NCBI GenBank assembly: GCA_015178975.1
Contig: WHVD01000007.1
Span: forward strand, 806,001 to 870,000
Length of the DNA: 64,000 nt
From: Hysterangium stoloniferum
Taxonomy: Eukaryota > Basidiomycota > Agaricomycetes > Hysterangiales > Hysterangiaceae
Direction: 5' to 3'
Of this stretch, positions 57,619 to 64,000 are shown in pieces. The notes beneath the pieces were generated by a model. It did no database searches and was not told where the DNA came from. It saw only the letters and a list, made by a program, of their open reading frames with translations. A program made the translations under genes and the position numbers. Numbering within the stretch: the stretch's first letter is position 1; every line of letters begins with the position of its first letter.

Positions 57619-58526
57619 GTTGCGTCGACATTTATCCTTCAAATCGCCAGATATTTGTCATCCCCCTGCAATCCATCTCCCTTCCTCCTTAAGCACCTTG
57701 CGGTTATCGTGAACATGACTTGTCACGTGCGTCAATTATCTGTAGTGGAGCTCACTGCGATCAGAGGGTTCATTGAATTCTGGGTACAACCGTGCGTCCC
57801 AACATCACATCCTTTTGTCCCGCCCACCAAAACCACAACAGACAAAATTACTCACCGACTTTCCTTCTATGAATCTCCTATACAGCTTCTCGTGTGGTGC
57901 ATCCACCAAGATACCTGGTTTCGAAATATTGCTGGTGATGTATTGAAAGTTGTAGTGGACGACATAAACTTAGATATAGCGTCCTTGACATTTCACATCG
58001 ATGAGAACACGTCACATTCACTGTGGCGCGATATATTTTCCCTAGAAACCTTTTTCGACGACAGCACACTCCTTCTGGATCATATCAACCAGCTGAATGT
58101 GGTTTCCTCGCTCAATGAGCCCCTCCTAAGGTGTGTTGATATTGTTTTACCTTCCAGCATCATCTCATATCCTCCCCATCACAATATCCTACCAGTCTGA
58201 TTCTGACACACATGTGTCCAAATTCGTGGTTCCTGTGGTTAGGCAAACGACTAATCGAGGTCACTCTGAAGCTGATAGCTGCATCTTACGCCATCAATTC
58301 CACGTGTACCACAGTGTGCAACCTCAATATCATCCCCATTCTCGCCCGTCTTCTTCCACTTTGTGACGCAATGCGCGGCTCAATCACCGATCAAAACCTC
58401 GGTGCTTCCCTTGAACGAGTAACTGTTGCGGCTCATTCCTTCCTTTGTGTCATCGCCACACCTTTCACCGGTCTCTGTGTACCATCTAATTCAACATCCA
58501 GATTAGTGTTGGAGGGCCATGAATAG
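57619..58526 (+). pseudogene. Family A copy A14, 3' half
   Basis: It covers exon 3 from ASTFILQIARYLSSPCN onward, with GTACAA and TATACAG intact for intron 3, then exon 4 (LLVWCIHQDTWFRNIAGD), intron 4 with a GTGTGT donor, and exon 5 to RLVLEGHE at 58526. It is almost identical to A8 over about 900 bp. A 2-bp deletion in intron 3 makes the unspliced frame read through. The 5' half is missing. Confidence 0.65.
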
Positions 58527-58859
58527 CGTGCTGATGCTCTTGTTCCATCCATTCCGCACGTATTATGTCTCTTGGATAGCACTGATTCACTATCCGAACG
58601 AGGAATAAGGATAGTACTATTACTCTTTCCTTCACTCGCCTTGTGGCAATATTTTTCATTTATGTAAACCTACATAGTATGGACCAATTCCACAGTGCAT
58701 ATAGTCACTTTTGACCGCCTTTGTGTGCCTGGAAGCTTTTCGTTGATGCTATACGCACGGTGATATCACCCTCAAAGGTTTCACAGAACGCAGCGTATCA
58801 GTTAGTTGGCATAGCATGAATAGCAGAAAACAACAGCCGAAACTCCCTAATCCATGCCG
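58527..58859 (+). other. 3' flank of A14
   Basis: Conserved family A 3' spacer, close to 30175-30480. No gene. Confidence 0.5.
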
Positions 58860-59740
58860 ACGGTTATCTCGGTCCGATTCACCTAATCTTCAAAATCTAT
58901 GTTCAATCTCCTGATTGGCTATCATGGAGCACAACCTCTGGAATACAAGGAGTCTTTAAAACGTACAGCGACTGCGTTGGGCGCATTCTATTAAGTATTT
59001 CCCTCCATTCGAAACCTCCCCTCGATCCTGGAGCGCCTCGATCCTGGAGCGCCTCGCTCCCATGGGATCAGATTTGAGCACAAAGACAAGACGAATATTG
59101 CAAAAAAGGTCAACGAGGCACTTTGAGAGCGCTATAAGGTATAACTGATGCGTAGCGATACAGGAGACGTGCCAGGAAGCCAGAGACCATGACCACTTGA
59201 TAGCAAACGGGTCTCAATTAGGTATAGGAAGCCTACCAGGTGACACACCTGTATATCCCCGACATTCTGTGACCGCGGCTTGAAGGAGGAAAATGAAGAG
59301 GAAGAAGCCCCAAGGACACGGGGTGTCTTGAAGAAGACGAAGCATCAGTAAATTGGTATTTGATTCGGGCTATTTACGGAAGGAAGGCCCGGAAATCGAG
59401 AGTGCACCCCTGGACATGGTGTAGCGTCTGGAACAGCCTAGAACATCCCAGATAGCCGTTCTTCCTCCGAGCGCCTGAAACCATTGTAGTGATGAGTCTT
59501 CAATTCGAACAAGTCTTTCCTTTTATTTAAACTGAACCCTTTTGAGCACCTGGCTGGATTGGTGCTGCTATTACCACAAACAAGCGCCTGAATGAGACAT
59601 GATGTCGCCATTGTCGAGGTGAATACGGTCCTCGGCATTCGAGCACGTTTTGCCATCACTCACCCACCTTTGTTAGATTCCTGGCAAGTCAGAGTTTTCG
59701 TTAGTATGTATCTAAGGTTCGTTGGCCTCATTGCGTAAGT
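58860..59740 (-). pseudogene. Family B copy B8
   Basis: The minus strand holds the full run of family B pieces: TVFTSTMATSCLIQALVCGNSSTNPARCSKGF (in parts), KRKDLFELKTHHYNGFRRSEEE (59659-59438), then LFQTLHHV-like, FLFIFL-like and IKWSW-like segments down to about 58880. Frames are broken. A GATCCTGGAGCGCCTC unit is duplicated at about 59024-59055. It is convergent with A14. Confidence 0.5.
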
Positions 59741-60363
59741 TTAAAGTGACTATATAGATTACATGCACAATTTGTTAACGAAAAATTCACGGACTCGCCA
59801 CAAACAGGCATATTTACTTTCTACGCCAATTAGCCCAAGTAAAGAATTATTAAAATGGGATGCTCATTAGAATTCTGAAAGAATTGAACACGAAGCGGAT
59901 GTTTCCGCTAAATATAGCCGGAGTGGCGGGGCTGTACCTGAGAAGCACTGTCATGGATAGCATTCACTGCATTGACATATTCTATCAATTGACATTTCAC
60001 TTCTCAACCAAAGTAAGAGATTAATTCCCAAAACTCTAGCGCTCGAGAAGTCGGAAGTTGTCACAATATGCGGTGAAGGTTCATCGAACTATTCATAACT
60101 GCCACATCTGCTCTCTGCCGTAGACAATCTGTTGAAGACCAAGGAATTGGTGTATACCATCGTGAGAGAACTTGAGACAATCCTGGAGCATGTATGAATG
60201 AAGGAGGTTGGGGTTTGAGGTTGTGTAAAAGGAAGGGATGAATAGCTGGATATCCTGTACAAAGCACCGCCACAATGCCATACCTTGAAATTTATTCCCT
60301 TGATAACTGTAACTTAAAAGCGCAGCATCCCCTTCCGGTATCACAACCACCTACTACCCACCA
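59741..60363 (+). promoter_or_regulatory. 5' flank of A15
   Basis: Conserved family A upstream sequence; the TATA position reads CTGTACAAAGCACC. Very similar to the A11 flank. Confidence 0.55.
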
Positions 60364-61622
60364 ATGTCGACTTCAAACAAGAGGACTCTGAGCATCAACG
60401 ATGTCGGGTGGGCTGAAAGCCTCCTACAAGAAGTTCAGGGGCTACAACCCTTGGTCTCCCCAGCTGCATGGAACGCAGAAGAACGGGAAGAGAAATTTGA
60501 TGCGGTGAGAAGGGAAAGATTCCCGGTAAAGCTGTAAGACTGGTATCTGCTGCAGGTGCAGACAGACACTAGAATGAGTGATGGGGAAATAAACCACTAC
60601 TGTATTATAATCCACATGTACAGAATATATACAAGTGGAGAACAATGGGGATGAGAACAATAGGAGTGAGAACAATGGGAGTGGAACAATGGGATATGGT
60701 GAACAATGGGATCAAATATTACCAAATCACAGTGTAGGGAGTGCCACTCCCTTACAAAGCTTCGAGACCGATGGAACTGTATCGAAGATGAGCATGGTGT
60801 GTGTTATCGAGATCCCGAAGATGACGAGCATATACCACTGTCTGAAGAAGACATGGAAATTTGGGTTGAGGAATGGGTGCACAAAATACAATAACCTTTC
60901 ATGTACACTGTTGACAAACTGGACATTTTTAGTACCTAGGAGAAGCACATTGTCATGACCCACCGACTATAATTAAAATGTGAGGTAGATCCACCAACAC
61001 GACATTGGACATGAAACCATATTGCAGTCATCAGGACATCGACTGGGGAGTGGTTTCACGGGGTGATAGCTCGTCGTCAATTCTTGAAATTAGCCCTGGG
61101 TATTACCTAGGAGTTGGCATGGACAGGATTGGGATGGGCATGCTTCACAGTGCACAGAGAGCTTCGCTGATGGCAAAGTTGATGATATACGAGAGAATAG
61201 CCCGTGGATATGGAAACAACAATGCCTTTAACAAGTGTCTACAGAAGTATCTCACTCTGCCAAGACTGGGAATGGTAATTCAAGAGACCATCGATTTGAT
61301 GAAGTAGGGATACAACCGCATCAACCATTGATTACTCAACATACTCACGTCTTTCTAGCCCCACGTATCCCCTTCGAATTAGACAACAGGCGTGGGTGGT
61401 CTTAGGGGAGTGGACGTTCTTATACCAGATATGTTATTCAAGTGGTATACAGTGGAGAAACGGAGTTCGCACTGCCAAGCTTATGACATATTTGGCTTCG
61501 GCCTTCCTCTGCTGTCCCAGCGCTCGATGGTCAGATGTAGATCACCGATCAACTACAATTACATCATCGCTTTACAATGCTGTAATCAAATAACCGCTAC
61601 ACACTAACTTGGATGAGGCTGC
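60364..61622 (+). pseudogene. Family A copy A15, interrupted
   Basis: The ATG at 60364 opens exon 1. A solo LTR at 60533-60756 splits it, after which exon 1 continues (RDRWNCIEDEHGVCYRDP, EEW). Exon 2 (from 60933) has TGA at 60981 in place of CGA in RGRS, then ISPGYYLGVGMDRIGMG. Exon 3 runs to 61622, where a nested insertion starts, and resumes at 63890. Confidence 0.65.
60533..60756. mobile_element. Solo LTR inside A15 exon 1
   Basis: TGTAAGACTGG...CCCTTACA, 224 bp, inserted in AAAGCTTCGAG of exon 1 with an AAGC (or AAAGC, depending on the end chosen) duplication. An older relative is at 49593-49773. It contains short GAGAACAATGGG-type repeats. Confidence 0.75.
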
Positions 61623-61717
61623 TATTGAGTAGGAGACAAGATTTCGAAAGGATAGAGTCTGTTTGCAAAGCTCAGTGAGTGAGTGAGTAAACTTCACTAT
61701 TTATTATAGTACCTGTT

Positions 61718-61961
61718 TGTTAGAGTATGATATTACAGCTCTTACATAGTCTATGATGTTCCCTGTATTTGTCTGATATTTGTAGTATTTTTCCCAGCAC
61801 TGTAGGTGCAGTATTGTGTGAGTTACCTAGTAAGGTAACTGATGTGCAGGTGCTTAGGTAAGCACCCTGTAGATACTCTGCTGTGGGTGTGGGAAAATCT
61901 CCTTAGTGTTTACTTTCCTCACACTCACAGGGTGTTTGTCAAGAGTTATTCAACTGTTTCA
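61718..61961 (+). mobile_element. Solo LTR of the copia family
   Basis: TGTTAGAGTATG...CAACTGTTTCA, 244 bp, same family as the LTRs at 12305 and 17477 but without their internal 57-bp duplication. No adjacent 5-bp duplication is seen; CTGTTTGC(A/G)AAGCT occurs on both sides at 61659 and 61965. Confidence 0.85.
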
Positions 61962-62238
61962 ATACTGTTTGCGAAGCTATAAGACATTTTGTAAGTAATA
62001 GAATAATAATAGATGATTGTGCATATACCTCAGTGAGTGAGTGAGTAAACTTCACTGAGGTATATGGTGAAATATCATGACTTTTTATTTACTTTCTAAT
62101 TATTTTAGGAGAGTTATTGGGAGAGTAAAAAAAGGGAAATTTTGATGCTTGAAGTTTCTAGTCGATTGCATCATTAAGGAGAAATTCGCAATTAGGAGTT
62201 ATCCCCCCTTTAGCGGCACTTCAATATATGTGCATATA

Positions 62239-63830
62239 CAGTGACTTACAAAATGTATCCAATGTTTTGTAGTTTCAGCTTATATATGCTATATCCCAGT
62301 AGATAAAATAGTGGAAATCACCAAAATATTTGTGAACATGACCTATCATGTATATAGTTATATGGTAGAACGATATTATGTAATATCCATATATGGAAAC
62401 ACTATGAATATTCTAATGGAGAGGGTTCATTGGATACATTTTGTAACTGACACATTTAGGCAGGAAATTACTAGTATTTAGTACTTAGTGTAGCCACCCT
62501 TTGCCTTTAATACATATGAAACCCTCCTAGGCATACTTTCAATCAAATCCTGACACACCTTTGCATCAATCCTGTACCATTCATCCACCACCCTCTCCCA
62601 CAACTCTTCCATCCCCTGGGGTGCATTCTCATACCCTGCCAACCTCCTCTTCAGGTGATTCCATAGGTGTTCAATGGGATTGAAGTCAGGAGAATGTGCT
62701 GGCCATGAGAGAACCCTGAAACCATTTTCTTGGAACCAATTCTGGGCCTTCTTGCAGGTATGCTTGGGGTCATTGTCCTGCTGGAAGATGATACCATTGG
62801 CAGATTTACCATAGTCCTTAAGACTGGCTTGCAGGTCATCCTCCAGAATCTGGATGTAGAGATCCCCATCCATCCTTCCATCAATCTTGCATGCATACCC
62901 AACCCTCTCCCACAGCATGCACCCCCAAACCATTAAAGATCCACCACCAAACTTCAGGGTTCCCTCAACCAGTCTGTCACTCAAGCCCTCCCCTACCTTT
63001 TTCCACACCCACTTCCTGCCATCTGACCCCAGCCTATTAATTTTGGTCTCATCAGACCACACCACCTTCTTCCAATCCTCCACAGTCCAATCCTGATAAT
63101 CCATCCTCTCCTTCCTATGCCTCTTAGAAAGAAGAGGCCTTTTCTTCTTTACCACAGGCTTCATCCCAGCTGCCTTGAGTCCACGACGCACTGTTTGAGC
63201 ATTTAGTGACTGGTTGGTGATAGTGCAAAGTGCCTTTGTTGCATCTACAGCTGTATCAGCCTTTCCAGAGCTGATAAGGCATTGTGCAAAATGGATGTTG
63301 GCTGTGGAGAGTTTGGAAGGATGACCACCAGAGGACTTAGAAAGGTGGGAACGGTGTTTAGAATGAAGTCTAGAGATAGTAGCATAACTATAGCCAGTAG
63401 AAACTGAAATATGTCTGGCAGAATGGTCAGCATCAAGTAGAGAAATAATCTCATACTGGGCAGCAGTGGAAAGGGGATGCATAGTTAGAATTGAGGGAAT
63501 CTTAGCTGAGAAAGCCCTTCTACTTATACTGTTGTATAGAATGAGCACATAACATGTTGAAAAACATAAAGAAATGCAAACAATCAACATAGGCACATGG
63601 TTTTCATGCCAGAACCTGTCAGTTACAAAACGTATCCAATGAACCCTCTCCATTAAGATATTCATAGTGTTTCCATATATGGATATTATGTAATATAGTT
63701 CTATGATATAAGTATATACATGATTGGTCATGTTCACAAATAGTTTGGTGATTTCTACTATTTTATCTACTGGGATATAGCATATATAAGCTGAAACTAC
63801 AAAACATTGGATACATTTTGTAAGTCACTG
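62239..63830 (-). mobile_element. Tc1-type DNA transposon, TA target
   Basis: 1592 bp, ends CAGTGACTTACAAAATG and its inverse, flanked by TA (62237-62238, 63831-63832). Terminal inverted repeats are about 215 bp long (62239-62455 and 63612-63830) with few mismatches, and the motif GGATACATTTTGTAA recurs at their inner end. It encodes one intact transposase. Confidence 0.93.
62478..63482 (-). CDS. Tc1 transposase, DD34E, 334 aa
   Basis: The start was chosen at ATG 63482 (MHPLSTAAQYEI) because the frame upstream lies in the terminal repeat. Residues about 5-110 form the two helix-turn-helix DNA-binding parts, with a basic KKKRPLLSKRHRKER region at 112-126. The catalytic triad is D144 (WSDETKIN), D236 (FQQDNDPKHT) and E271 (HSPDFNPIEHLW), with 34 residues between the last two. 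Length is normal for Tc1. There are no frame defects, so the element may be active or recently active. It would cut and paste at TA sites in the nucleus. Confidence 0.92.
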   Translation of the reverse strand: MHPLSTAAQYEIISLLDADHSARHISVSTGYSYATISRLHSKHRSHLSKSSGGHPSKLSTANIHFAQCLISSGKADTAVDATKALCTITNQSLNAQTVRRGLKAAGMKPVVKKKRPLLSKRHRKERMDYQDWTVEDWKKVVWSDETKINRLGSDGRKWVWKKVGEGLSDRLVEGTLKFGGGSLMVWGCMLWERVGYACKIDGRMDGDLYIQILEDDLQASLKDYGKSANGIIFQQDNDPKHTCKKAQNWFQENGFRVLSWPAHSPDFNPIEHLWNHLKRRLAGYENAPQGMEELWERVVDEWYRIDAKVCQDLIESMPRRVSYVLKAKGGYTKY

Positions 63831-63889
63831 TACTCGTCATTATAGGTTCGATTCCAATTTCGGTTTATGTGAAGACTTGATTACTAACA

Positions 63890-64000
63890 GCTGCGTCCAC
63901 ATTCATTGTACAAATTGCCGAATATTATTCATCATCCTCTCCTAACCTCACCAGTGGCCTTGGGTATATCGTGGAACAAATATCGCACGTGTGTCAACTG
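63890..64000 (+). pseudogene. Family A copy A15, exon 3 continuation
   Basis: It resumes A15 after the insertion with ASTFIVQIAEYYSSSS and LGYIVEQISHVCQL and runs off the window. It matches the A11 and A9 subfamily. Confidence 0.6.

Larger units (their letters stand above)
61623..63889. mobile_element. Nested insertion in A15, TSD GCTGC
   Basis: Family A exon 3 is broken with a GCTGC duplication (61618-61622, 63890-63894). The outer element starts TATTGAGTAGG and ends TTACTAACA; about 430 bp remain once the copia solo LTR and the Tc1 element are removed, perhaps a solo LTR of an unknown family. It holds a 14-bp perfect hairpin (62023-62036 with 62052-62065), a 28-bp direct repeat (61671, 62030) and a polymerase III B-box-like GGTTCGATTCC at 63845-63855. 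Confidence 0.55.

Noticed and set aside
61718..61961. Target duplication for the copia solo LTR
   Set aside because: The nearest matching motif (CTGTT) is three bases off on the right side, so it does not qualify.
63841..63865. tRNA gene or SINE from the GGTTCGATTCC motif
   Set aside because: No A box or cloverleaf is visible at the right distance, even with the Tc1 element removed.

Overview
The window looks like nuclear DNA of a filamentous fungus, most probably a basidiomycete (Agaricomycetes). The reasons are short GT-AG introns of about 50-110 bp, a Ty1/copia and a chromodomain Ty3/gypsy retrotransposon with protein motifs of the mushroom type, a Tc1 transposon, and no prokaryotic gene organisation. 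No rRNA, tRNA or ordinary housekeeping gene was recognised. The genus cannot be told from the sequence alone.

The backbone is a scrambled array of one repeated block. Each block holds a five-exon gene of unknown function (called family A here), its conserved 5' flank and 3' spacer, and a smaller convergent gene on the opposite strand (family B). I count 15 family A copies (A1-A15) and several fragments, in both orientations. Two copies have complete splice-consistent reading frames: A2 (4276 to 2377, minus, 536 aa) and A9 (31209 to 33104, plus, 544 aa). The others carry stops, frameshifts, lost splice sites, truncations, inversions or insertions. Family B has eight partial copies and one remnant, mostly just downstream of an A copy and facing it.

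Mobile elements are inserted in this array. 12305-17778 is a Ty1/copia element whose LTRs differ at 3 of 302 positions, which uses an internal initiator-tRNA type primer site and has a dead polyprotein. 37196-45254 is a complete Ty3/gypsy chromovirus with a CTGTC target duplication. It has a Tf1-like self-priming site, a likely -1 gag/pol frameshift site and a decayed pol. On its opposite strand it carries an intact three-exon Zn2Cys6-type gene with its own TATA box. A rearranged piece of the same family lies at 56030-57618. Solo LTRs lie at 1372-1648, 4748-4961, 6932-7115, 60533-60756 and 61718-61961. A Tc1 transposon with an intact 334-aa DD34E transposase and TIRs of about 215 bp fills 62239-63830 inside an older insertion.

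47057-50940 is different from the rest: about 71-bp tandem repeats, G-rich minisatellites, a central AT-rich segment, then an inverted copy of the G-rich arm. It looks like a large inverted-repeat element with quadruplex-prone ends.

Overall the window reads as a repeat-rich accessory region in which a lineage-specific gene pair was amplified and then broken up by transposons and ectopic recombination. Many of the disabling changes are C to T or G to A, several at CGA codons.
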